A stretch of DNA of 6,859 bases, from contig JAFSXO010000001.1 of the NCBI GenBank assembly GCA_017444045.1, positions 1-6,859 on the forward strand. The letters run 5' to 3'. The first letter of the stretch is position 1. Each line of letters starts with the position of its first letter. Both the position numbers and the translations under genes were made by a program. The DNA comes from a bacterium. GTDB taxonomy: Bacteria; Vulcanimicrobiota; Xenobia; Xenobiales; Xenobiaceae. This document shows positions 1 through 6,687 of the stretch, one piece after another. Below the pieces are notes generated by a model. That model was not told the origin of the DNA. It worked only from the letters and a program-made list of their open reading frames with translations, and made no database searches.

Positions 1-113
1 AGCAGCTGATCGCGGCGATCCTCGCGCCGACGCTCCCGCTTAGGCTTAGAAGCTGCCTTGCCATTTAAACCGTCAGTGTTATCCGTCTGTACATCAGCAT
101 CATTTTTGGCCAT
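1..113 (-). CDS. Partial CDS (N-terminus only), unidentified basic protein downstream of the efflux operon
   Basis: An open frame begins with ATG at 113-111 and runs off the left edge after 37 codons. The visible part starts MAKNDADVQTDNTDG, a polar, probably disordered stretch, and continues into a very basic segment (KPKRERRREDRRDQL, residues 23-37). An in-frame TAA lies directly before the ATG, so this is the first possible start in the frame. A modest ribosome site (GGGCAGG) ends 6 nt before it. The gene lies 111 nt after the channel gene on the same strand with no clear terminator between, so it may be the fourth gene of the transcript. An N-terminal tail followed by an Arg-rich stretch ending near RRDQLL could lead into a TetR/AcrR-type DNA-binding domain, a common neighbour of RND operons. 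However, the helix-turn-helix would lie outside the window, so this is only a guess; an RNA-binding or other basic protein is equally possible. Confidence 0.6.
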   Translation of the reverse strand, partial: MAKNDADVQTDNTDGLNGKAASKPKRERRREDRRDQL

Positions 114-224
114 TTATTACCTGCCCATTCTGGTGTAACATATACCTCCACCGCTGGAACGCAATTATGCTTGCGCTTTGCTAACTCGTTTGCATTTGCC
201 ACAAGCACAGCTGCTGTAATAATA
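114..224 (-). other. Intercistronic gap with a possible stem-loop
   Basis: This 111-nt gap separates the channel gene stop from the next gene. Read on the minus strand, 209-200 (TGTGCTTGTG) can pair with 175-166 (CGCAAGCATA) to form a 10-bp stem with two G-U pairs and a 24-nt loop. The loop carries short GCAAA repeats. There is no T-run after the stem, so it is not a typical intrinsic terminator; it could protect a 3' end or reduce expression of the downstream gene. An 11-bp odd palindrome, ACAGC-T-GCTGT, sits at 207-217. I see no coding gene here. Confidence 0.35.
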
Positions 225-1949
225 CTATCTATGCTCGTCTAAGTTCTCTTCAGCTGTATCAGCATCCTTTTGAGAAGAACCGTCCTTGCTTTTATGATGC
301 TCATCCTCACAGCGTTCAACAGCAGACTCGTGAATAGCGTCGCGCTTCTTCTGCAAAGCCGCGTCAGCCTCTCTGTCAATTTCCTCAACGCTGGGCTCCT
401 GCAAGCGCTCCTCGTTAATGTCGTCAAAGTACAGCCCACTTTGCTTGCGCAGATCGTACCAGTCGACGCCCTTGGCATTAAAGTCCATGGGATCAATCAT
501 GCTGTCAGCATCTATGGGATACCGCCCTGAGATAGCGCGTACCCAATCCACTAAAGCCGTAAAATAACCGTAGCGCGCCGTAGCGACAGCGGATTCGGAG
601 GTTCCCAGAGCGGTATGAGCGTCTAGCAGCTCCGTAGAAGTGGAAAGGCCTGCCTCGTAGCGCACCACCGCCACGCGGTCGGCTTCCTGCGCCTGCTCCA
701 AAGCGACCTTAGCTTCGGAGATGCGCTCCCAGGTGCTAGAAAGATTGAGATAGGTATTCTTGACATCAAGTTTGATAGCGCGCTCAGCTTCAGCCATATT
801 ATGATCCAACTCCGCCATGGCCTCTTTCAGCTTACCCTGAATGGCCTTCTTTTCACCGCCATCCAAAATCGGCACGGAAAAGACCAAACCGGTCGCCCAA
901 GACCAGCCCCAGGATTGGCCGGTATTGGCAGAAGACCCGTTGCCAGTCAAGGTCGACTGCAACGCTAAATTGGGATTGGTAGAGGTATCCGCCAAATCGT
1001 AATTGGCCTGGGCTATCTTTTTGCCCCAATCCAGCATATGGATTTCTGGACGGCATAGCAGCGCCTCGTTATACGCGTTATCCAGGTCGATTTTACCCAC
1101 GATATCGGCGGGAACCTCGCTGTCAACGCGCAGATCTACCAATTCAAGCTGCGTATCGGGCGAATATCCTAGGCGGCTGCATAGGGTGGAAAGGGCCAGG
1201 CTGTAATCATTCTGGGCCACGGTGACTAGCTGACGGGCATTGGAGACCGCCGTCTTAACGCGCAGAACGTCAAACCGCGCCGTAGTGCCGGCTTCGAAAA
1301 GCGCCTCTGCGTCCTTTAACGACTGTTCCCTCAAGGCCAGCTGACGCTTGCTAATATCCAGCTGTTCCTGAGCCAAAAGGCATTTAACATAGTAATTGGC
1401 CGTTACGTAAAGCTCCTGCTCATACAGCTTGCGGTACTCTTCGCGCACGAGCTCTTCATTAAGCCTAGCAGCCAGCTCAGAGAAATGCAGACGCCCGAAC
1501 GTACAGAGAGCCTGCTGAAGCACGAGCGACGCGCTATAGCCATGGGTTGGCGTCATAGTCATGGCAAAGTTTTCCAGCCTAATCGTCTGCTCCGGCGTGG
1601 TCAGCATATAGTTCACATTGAAGGTGAGCGTAGGATTATGGCCAGTTTTAACCTTAGCGGTATCCCATTTGGCCTGCTCGTAACGCGACAGCGCCGCCTT
1701 TAGCTCAGGGCTGTACTTAACCGCCCTGAGCAAAGCCGTGCGGAAATTAATGCGCTTAGCCTCGCCTGGCACAGCCTGCGGGACCAGCAGCGGAGAAGCA
1801 TCAGCAGCCTCGCTCGGCACAGCGACAGCAGCCTTGCCAGTATCAGCAGCGGTATCGCTAGCATCTTCGGCCAGCAGGGGCAGGGACAGAGCAAAAGCCA
1901 GGGCGGGTGTCATCAGGAAGTGCAGGAGACCTCGATTACTAATTTTCAT
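225..1949 (-). CDS. TolC-family outer-membrane efflux channel protein (574 aa)
   Basis: Third component of the pump: TolC-type proteins form a trimeric outer-membrane barrel with a long periplasmic alpha-helical tunnel through which substrates leave. Residues 1-27 are a Sec signal peptide (K2, R6, hydrophobic core, probable cleavage after A27); there is no lipobox. Residues about 68-262 and 288-475 are the two OEP repeats. Their matching signatures are FEAGTTARFDVLR (218-230) and YEAGLSTSTELLDA (431-444). Residues about 476-574 form an unusual charged tail rich in Asp, Glu and Lys.

The ATG at 1949-1947 is chosen because AAGGAGG (1965-1959) lies 9 nt upstream and the signal peptide starts there. 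An in-frame ATG at 2027 would add 26 Arg-rich residues that hide the signal peptide and is rejected. The start overlaps the last 11 nt of the pump gene, so translation is probably coupled. Family assignment is firm; the substrate is unknown. Confidence 0.95.
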   Translation of the reverse strand: MKISNRGLLHFLMTPALAFALSLPLLAEDASDTAADTGKAAVAVPSEAADASPLLVPQAVPGEAKRINFRTALLRAVKYSPELKAALSRYEQAKWDTAKVKTGHNPTLTFNVNYMLTTPEQTIRLENFAMTMTPTHGYSASLVLQQALCTFGRLHFSELAARLNEELVREEYRKLYEQELYVTANYYVKCLLAQEQLDISKRQLALREQSLKDAEALFEAGTTARFDVLRVKTAVSNARQLVTVAQNDYSLALSTLCSRLGYSPDTQLELVDLRVDSEVPADIVGKIDLDNAYNEALLCRPEIHMLDWGKKIAQANYDLADTSTNPNLALQSTLTGNGSSANTGQSWGWSWATGLVFSVPILDGGEKKAIQGKLKEAMAELDHNMAEAERAIKLDVKNTYLNLSSTWERISEAKVALEQAQEADRVAVVRYEAGLSTSTELLDAHTALGTSESAVATARYGYFTALVDWVRAISGRYPIDADSMIDPMDFNAKGVDWYDLRKQSGLYFDDINEERLQEPSVEEIDREADAALQKKRDAIHESAVERCEDEHHKSKDGSSQKDADTAEENLDEHR

Positions 1950-4900
1950 GGTTCTGTGCCTCCTTAGCCGCTCTTTCCTGGGCTTCTCTGGCCATTCTCT
2001 CCTGGGCCTCGCGCTCGCGCAGGGCATCCTCTTCGTGTGGAGTCAGGGGATTGCGGCCCAGCAGCTTATTCCAGCAGTACATAATATTGCGGGAGATACC
2101 CTCAAAGGTAATATACGCGGTGGGAATTACGTACAAGGTCAGCATGGTTGAAGTGAGCATACCGCCCATAACCGCCACGCCCATACCCTGGCGCATCTCG
2201 CCGCCTTCGGACAGAGCCAAGGCGATGGGGACAACGCCGCCGATGGTGGAGACAGCGGTCATCAGAATGGGGCGCAGACGGGTGTGGCCCGCTTCCAGCA
2301 TAGCGTGATGCGCATTAAGCCCGCGTTCTCGCTGCTGGTTGGCGAATTCCACCAGAAGAATACCGTTGCGGGTGACAATACCCACCAGCATGATCATACC
2401 GATAAAGGAGAAAATGCTCAGGGTTATGCCGGTAATATACAGGGCCACGAACACACCGGCCATGGCCAGAGGCAGAGTCATCATGATGGTCAGCGGGTGA
2501 ATAAACGATTCAAACTGCGCCGCCAGCACGAAGTAAATGATCACGATAGAGCTCATCAGGGCGAAGGACAGGTACTGCATAGATTCGGTCTGAATCTTGG
2601 TCATACCGGTAGGAGCGATAGTGTAGCCCACATACTTATTTGCGATTTCCTTCGCTTTAGCGGCCATCTTGTCACTGGCATTGCCAACGGGCACGCCCTT
2701 GGCCACGTCAGTGCGCACTGTAATCGAACGAATGCGGTTATAGCGCTTAATCTTGTTAGGTCCCAGGTTCTCTACGATATCCACCATAGACCCGAGCTTC
2801 ACGCGCTTGCCATACTGATTGCGCATGATGATGGTATTGATGGATTCCGCGTCTACGCGGAAACCGTCGGTAGCCTTAACGCGCACGTCGTAGCGCTTGT
2901 TGCCCAGCTTAATGCGAGCCGCATCGACACCGCTCATCATCACCTGCAGAGCCGTAGAGATCTGGGAGGTATTGACACCCATATCGGCCGCAGCCTCACG
3001 GCGCGGATAGACGGCGACCTGAGGCTTGGTTAGCTCTAAGTCATCGTCGACATCGATAAATTCCGGCTGCTGGCGCATCCAGTCTTCAAGGTCATGGGCA
3101 ATCGTCTGCAGCGTATTGAGGTCCGGCCCCTGCAGCACGTACTGGATCTGCGCACTGCGCTCAGTGCTTTGGCCGCCAGCCATCTGCAGGTGGCTGATAT
3201 ATACGCGCAGACCGGGTATAACGGCCAGCTCCTTGCGGAGGGCATCCATGCAGTCCTGCTGAGAGATACCGGGGCGATCCTTGCGCAGCTTCATCTCGAC
3301 AAACGACATGATGCGGTAGGACTCGTTGGTAGTGCTCATACCGGTAACAGTGCCGTAATGCTCTAGTTCCGGATGCTTGGCCAAAATAGCTTCCATCTGG
3401 CGGCAGCGCTGATCGGACAGCTCCAGGGAAGTACCGATTTCCGACTGCGCGTTAATTAGGAACTGACTGCGGTCGGAGTTGGGGGCGAACTCAGTACCGA
3501 CCTTGCTGGCAAAGGATACGCCGATGACAAAGCAGGCAATCGCCACAATAATCGTCAGCACGCGGGTCAGACGGTTGCGCAGGCATTTTTCCAGGGACCA
3601 ATAGTAAAAGCTGTCCAAAGCGTTAAACATGCTCCCCAGCATGCGCGCCACGAAATTCTCCTTGGTATTGCGCTCCAGAAGGCGGCCGCAAAGCATGGGA
3701 GTAATGGTGATGGACACGCAGTACGAGAAGGCAATCGCTATACCGACCGCCAGACCGAACTGATAGAAGATACGCCCGATCATACCGCCCATAAAAGCCA
3801 CGGGCAGGAAGATGGCGGCAATAGCAATGGTAGAGGCGAATACGGCAAAGGCGACCTCGCCCGTACCGCGCTCAGCGGCGATCTTAGCGTCGTCAAGCTG
3901 CTCCTGCTCCATATGGCGGAAAACGTTTTCCGAGACCACGATGGCGTCGTCGATTACCATACCTACGCAGAGCGACATGGCCAGCATGGTGATGGTATTT
4001 ACGGTAAAGTCCATAAAGTACATAGCGCCGAAGGTCGCCAGCAGCGAGGTAGGAATGGCCACCAGGCTGACCAGGGTCATCTTGAAGTTGCGCAGGAAGA
4101 CGTAAATTACGAAAACCGTAATCAGAGCGCCCAGCAGCAGGTCCTCGCCCACGCCCTGCACCGAGTCGCGAATGAAGCGCGAGGAGTCAAAGATGCGCAC
4201 CAAATGCACGCCCTCGGGAAGCACGACGTTTAGCTCGTCAATTTTTTCCAGCACTCTGTCGGCAACACCCACGGTATTGGTACCGGACTGCTTACAGACA
4301 CCCAGCATAATCGAAGGGTGACCATCCAGACGAGCGATAGAGCGCCTGTCCTCAAGTCCGTCCTCAACGGTGGCGATCTGGCTTAAGCGAACCGGTGCCC
4401 CATCCTTCCAGTCGACGATAAGCTTGGACAGCTCATCGCAGCTCTGGTACTCACCATAAATCTTAACGGTAGCTTCCAGAGTAGAGCTTTCGGTGCGTCC
4501 GCCGGGCAGCTCCACGTGCCAGGAGTTGAGCGCGGCCAGAACCTGGGCCGGGCCGATATCGTACTTTTCCATTTTGGCCAGATCCAGCCAAATGCGCGCC
4601 GTGCGCTCCTGGAAACCATTGAGGTCTACCTTACCGACACCATTGATATTCTGAATGCGGGGCTGAAGAACGTCATCGGCTATCTGAGAAAGCTGCGCAT
4701 AAGGCACATCGCCATAGAGACCCAAATACATAATCGCCTGCGCATCTGGGTCGATCTTCTGCACGATGGGCACTTCAATATTTTTGGGCAGATCTTGGGT
4801 AGCAGCGTTGACCTTGTCGCGCACCTCTTGGGTACAGACGTCGATGTTGCGTTCTAGGTTAAACTCGATAATGGTCGTGGCATAGCTGTCGTATGCCGTA

Positions 4901-5145
4901 GAGCGGATGCTCTCGATCCCTTCCAGGGTACCAACCTGCTCTTCGATAATGTCGACAATGTCCTGGTCCATTACTTCCGGGTCGGCACCTACATACGTCG
5001 TCACGACACTGACCACGGGAATATCGAAGTCGGGCATAAGGTCCACACCCATACGGGTGTAGCCCATAATACCCACACCAATCATCGCGATCAGCAGAAC
5101 AGTCGTGAATACCGGTCGCCTAATACAAAATCCCCAAATACTCAC
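1939..5145 (-). CDS. RND-family inner-membrane efflux transporter, HAE1/AcrB type (1068 aa)
   Basis: This is the proton-driven pump of the tripartite system, in the inner membrane as a probable homotrimer. Its length is normal for AcrB-like proteins (about 1030-1070). The N-terminus (SIWGFCIRRPVFTTV) is the classic RND start with TM1 at about 12-30. A first periplasmic porter/docking loop spans about 31-335, TM2-TM6 lie at about 336-485, and TM7 at 529-547. The second large loop covers about 548-855 and TM8-TM12 about 859-1012.

The proton-relay pair is D399-D400 in TM4 (GMVIDDAIVVSEN). The TM10 lysine of AcrB (K940) is replaced by R926 (VGIVTRNGILLVEFA). TM11 keeps RLRPILMT (956-963). The last 30 or so residues form a charged helix with repeated EAQER units.

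The start is GTG at 5145, overlapping the adaptor stop as GTGA; a GGAAGG site (5163-5158) lies 12 nt upstream. Family is certain; the substrate cannot be inferred. Confidence 0.97.
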   Translation of the reverse strand: MSIWGFCIRRPVFTTVLLIAMIGVGIMGYTRMGVDLMPDFDIPVVSVVTTYVGADPEVMDQDIVDIIEEQVGTLEGIESIRSTAYDSYATTIIEFNLERNIDVCTQEVRDKVNAATQDLPKNIEVPIVQKIDPDAQAIMYLGLYGDVPYAQLSQIADDVLQPRIQNINGVGKVDLNGFQERTARIWLDLAKMEKYDIGPAQVLAALNSWHVELPGGRTESSTLEATVKIYGEYQSCDELSKLIVDWKDGAPVRLSQIATVEDGLEDRRSIARLDGHPSIMLGVCKQSGTNTVGVADRVLEKIDELNVVLPEGVHLVRIFDSSRFIRDSVQGVGEDLLLGALITVFVIYVFLRNFKMTLVSLVAIPTSLLATFGAMYFMDFTVNTITMLAMSLCVGMVIDDAIVVSENVFRHMEQEQLDDAKIAAERGTGEVAFAVFASTIAIAAIFLPVAFMGGMIGRIFYQFGLAVGIAIAFSYCVSITITPMLCGRLLERNTKENFVARMLGSMFNALDSFYYWSLEKCLRNRLTRVLTIIVAIACFVIGVSFASKVGTEFAPNSDRSQFLINAQSEIGTSLELSDQRCRQMEAILAKHPELEHYGTVTGMSTTNESYRIMSFVEMKLRKDRPGISQQDCMDALRKELAVIPGLRVYISHLQMAGGQSTERSAQIQYVLQGPDLNTLQTIAHDLEDWMRQQPEFIDVDDDLELTKPQVAVYPRREAAADMGVNTSQISTALQVMMSGVDAARIKLGNKRYDVRVKATDGFRVDAESINTIIMRNQYGKRVKLGSMVDIVENLGPNKIKRYNRIRSITVRTDVAKGVPVGNASDKMAAKAKEIANKYVGYTIAPTGMTKIQTESMQYLSFALMSSIVIIYFVLAAQFESFIHPLTIMMTLPLAMAGVFVALYITGITLSIFSFIGMIMLVGIVTRNGILLVEFANQQRERGLNAHHAMLEAGHTRLRPILMTAVSTIGGVVPIALALSEGGEMRQGMGVAVMGGMLTSTMLTLYVIPTAYITFEGISRNIMYCWNKLLGRNPLTPHEEDALREREAQERMAREAQERAAKEAQNHEN
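1959..1965 (-). promoter_or_regulatory. Shine-Dalgarno site of the channel gene, inside the pump gene
   Basis: AAGGAGG on the minus strand is a near-ideal ribosome binding site, 9 nt before the ATG at 1949. It lies within the last codons of the RND gene, where AAG GAG G encodes Lys-Glu of the charged tail. It decides the channel start against the in-frame ATG at 2027. Confidence 0.85.
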
Positions 5146-6482
5146 TGTTTGTCAGTTCCTTCCGCGATAATCTCCAGCTTCTGATCGTCGAAAATATTGG
5201 TACCGCCCGAGGTGACCACCATAACTCCCTCATCTAAACCATCCACAATGGCCTCGGTATCGTTTTGGAAAACTACGGAAACCGGAACGCGCTTGGCTAC
5301 ATTGTTCTGATCGATGACCACAAAAATATTGCCCTCGTTGTTGCACACGCAGGAGCGAGGTATCAGCGTACCCACATGGTCTTTAAGGTCAATAGTAACG
5401 GTTGCATAGTTGCCGTCAAACAGCTTGCCGCTGGGATTGGGCACTATCATGCGCACCTTGGCCATGTGCGTAGTCGTATCGCTGGAAGGCACAATTTCTT
5501 TCACCTTAGCAACTGCGCTAACGTTAAGCGAGGTTGTCACATTTAGCTGAGTCCCCGGCTTAACATAAATGCTGTAAGCCTCTTCCAGGGGAGCGTAAAG
5601 TTCCAATTTGCTGTTGTCGGCTATCATCATCAGCTGGGCGCTGCCCCCGCCAAAAGCCTGTCCAGGCTCTACGTTGCGGGCGATGATGGTGCCGCTGATG
5701 GGCGCCTTGATAACCGTATCGCGAAGATCAGTGCGCACGGACTGAAGAGCGGCCTGCGCCTGCTCCACAGCCGCGGCAGCAGCCTGAACATCAGATTCGG
5801 AGATCTGTACCTTGCGGCGGTTGGCTTGGGCAATTTTCAGCGCTTCCTGGGCCGCCTTTTCCGCGCTCTTGGCGGCTTCCCACTGATCGCGGCTGGTTTT
5901 GGCTCTCAAATCATTCTGCTCTACAGAATACTTCGAGACCGCGCTCTGATCATAAAGGCTCTGCTGGCGCTTCTGGTTGTGAATGGCATCGTCAAGATTG
6001 GCTTTGGTCAGAGATACCTGTGCCTGCGCCTGATAAACGGCCTGCTGTGCCCGTCCTACCTCGAGGTCGAGCTGGGTGTCGGTTAGGCCTAAGCTCTCCT
6101 TGGCCTGGCGCAAGCGCGCCTGGGCAGCCAGAACATTAGCCTCGGCCTGGCGCTCCGCGGCGCGCAGTGCGCTCTGATCCAGAGTTATAAGAGTATCGCC
6201 AGCGCTTACCTTATCGCCAACTTTATAATTTACCTTGAGCACCTTGCCGGCTATGCGCGAATGCACCGCCGCTTTAGAACCCGCCTGAAGGTGCCCGGTC
6301 ATTTCCGCGTTTTCTTTCAGAAGGCCATGCTTAGACATCGCAACTCTGACCGGAGTGGCCGCTTTCTCAGTTGCCGCTGCCGGACTGGAAGTCTCGGCGG
6401 GCTTTTTGGAGACTTTGTCGCACCCGCTGGCTCCGCCAGCCAGCAATAAGGCGATCAGAAATAATGGGATAGGGACACGCAT
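5142..6482 (-). CDS. RND efflux periplasmic adaptor (membrane fusion protein), probable lipoprotein (446 aa)
   Basis: Adaptor that joins the RND pump to the TolC-type channel. It begins MRVPIPLFLIALLLAGGASGC: a lipoprotein signal peptide with lipobox ASG-C and lipidated C21. Asp at +2 (D22) would, by the Lol rule of enterobacteria, keep it in the inner membrane, as expected for an adaptor.

In order: a Ser/Ala/Thr/Lys linker (about 22-48), first half of the lipoyl domain (about 75-102, IAGKVLKVNYKVGDKVSAGD), a long Ala/Gln-rich helical hairpin (about 103-250), second lipoyl half (APISGTIIARNVEPGQ, 260-275), beta-barrel (about 286-365) and membrane-proximal domain (about 366-446). The hairpin tip carries R172, L176 and S183, matching the R-x3-L-x6-S/T motif that contacts TolC.

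Start: ATG at 6482, because AAAGGAAGG (6498-6490) is 7 nt upstream. A TTG at 6488 is possible but sits against the ribosome site. First gene of the operon. Confidence 0.95.
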   Translation of the reverse strand: MRVPIPLFLIALLLAGGASGCDKVSKKPAETSSPAAATEKAATPVRVAMSKHGLLKENAEMTGHLQAGSKAAVHSRIAGKVLKVNYKVGDKVSAGDTLITLDQSALRAAERQAEANVLAAQARLRQAKESLGLTDTQLDLEVGRAQQAVYQAQAQVSLTKANLDDAIHNQKRQQSLYDQSAVSKYSVEQNDLRAKTSRDQWEAAKSAEKAAQEALKIAQANRRKVQISESDVQAAAAAVEQAQAALQSVRTDLRDTVIKAPISGTIIARNVEPGQAFGGGSAQLMMIADNSKLELYAPLEEAYSIYVKPGTQLNVTTSLNVSAVAKVKEIVPSSDTTTHMAKVRMIVPNPSGKLFDGNYATVTIDLKDHVGTLIPRSCVCNNEGNIFVVIDQNNVAKRVPVSVVFQNDTEAIVDGLDEGVMVVTSGGTNIFDDQKLEIIAEGTDKQ

Positions 6483-6489
6483 AAACAAG

Positions 6490-6498
6490 CCTTCCTTT
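6490..6498 (-). promoter_or_regulatory. Shine-Dalgarno site of the adaptor gene
   Basis: AAAGGAAGG on the minus strand ends 7 nt before the ATG at 6482, but only 1 nt before the alternative TTG at 6488. The spacing therefore favours the ATG start. Confidence 0.75.
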
Positions 6499-6527
6499 AT
6501 GACCGTATAATCGTTTTATATATACCG

Positions 6528-6563
6528 AAGCGCACAATGCTGCAGCTATGGCGCTTACACCAT
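6528..6563 (-). promoter_or_regulatory. Pair of mutually exclusive hairpins in the leader
   Basis: Read on the minus strand, 6563-6548 can fold as AUGGUG-UAAG-CGCCAU (6 bp with one G-U pair, 4-nt loop). Alternatively, AAGCGC (6556-6551) can pair with GCGCUU (6533-6528), extended inward by CA/UG and GC/GC pairs around a UGCA loop. Both structures use bases 6548-6556, so only one can form at a time. They lie about 30-60 nt before the adaptor ribosome site. The pairing is seen directly; a regulatory role is inference. No T-run follows, so any control would more likely act on translation or stability than on termination. Confidence 0.3.
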
Positions 6564-6595
6564 TCGCTTTTGTTACCGTTTATTGGTGATGTCGT

Positions 6596-6637
6596 CTAGC
6601 TAGGAGCCAGAATGGCCAGCCGCAAAATAAGCGGCAT
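6596..6637 (-). CDS. Possible 13-residue leader peptide ORF
   Basis: In the predicted leader, ATG at 6637 opens a 13-codon frame (MPLILRLAILAPS) ending in TAG at 6598-6596. GAGG (6645-6642) lies 4 nt before the ATG, a short but usable spacing. The peptide is hydrophobic, with Leu and Ile at six of 13 positions. A small GC stem, GCCGC-TTATTTT-GCGGC (6635-6619), lies inside the coding part, so a translating ribosome would melt it. Its position near the predicted transcript start and upstream of an efflux operon resembles leader peptides used for attenuation. An ORF this short could easily arise by chance. Confidence 0.3.
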   Translation of the reverse strand: MPLILRLAILAPS

Positions 6638-6643
6638 CCGACC

Positions 6644-6658
6644 TCGTACACTATACGA
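6644..6658. promoter_or_regulatory. Near-palindromic operator candidate at the transcription start
   Basis: The plus-strand sequence TCGTACACTATACGA is a 15-bp near-palindrome. The 5-bp outer arms TCGTA/TACGA are perfect, and 12 of the 14 non-central positions are symmetric. It starts directly downstream of the predicted -10 box and covers the expected +1, so a bound dimer would block RNA polymerase. Size and placement suit a TetR- or MarR-family repressor; which protein binds is unknown. Confidence 0.45.
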
Positions 6659-6659
6659 A

Positions 6660-6687
6660 ATTTTACTCTAACTGAATAAACAGTCAA
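6660..6687 (-). promoter_or_regulatory. Predicted sigma70-type promoter of the efflux operon
   Basis: On the minus strand TTGACT (6687-6682, five of six matches to TTGACA) is followed after 16 nt by TAAAAT (6665-6660, five of six matches to TATAAT). Transcription would start near 6652, giving a leader of about 170 nt before the adaptor ATG. It is the best promoter match in the upstream region and is set in AT-rich DNA. Confidence 0.6.

Noticed and set aside
101..141. 13-codon minus-strand frame (ATG 141) with GGAGG upstream, overlapping the start of the fourth gene
   Set aside because: GGAGG is only 3 nt from the ATG, the peptide (MLHQNGQVINGQK) has no notable character, and nothing else supports translation.
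1950..2027. Longer channel gene starting at ATG 2027 (600 residues)
   Set aside because: It adds an Arg-rich stretch before the signal peptide and lacks the ideal AAGGAGG spacing found at the 1949 start.
2284..3033. Plus-strand 249-codon open frame
   Set aside because: It lies fully inside the RND gene on the opposite strand, is His/Gln-rich without any recognisable domain, and looks like an antisense shadow.
3812..4857. Several plus-strand open frames of about 80-115 codons
   Set aside because: All are antisense to the conserved RND coding sequence, with no ribosome sites or family signatures noticed.
6483..6488. TTG start for the adaptor, two codons upstream
   Set aside because: It would sit 1 nt from the ribosome site, while ATG 6482 has ideal spacing and a stronger start codon.
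6514..6524. TATATATAAAA as a second -10 region close to the adaptor gene
   Set aside because: No acceptable -35 hexamer at 16-18 nt upstream; the AT run is more likely an unstructured region before the ribosome site.
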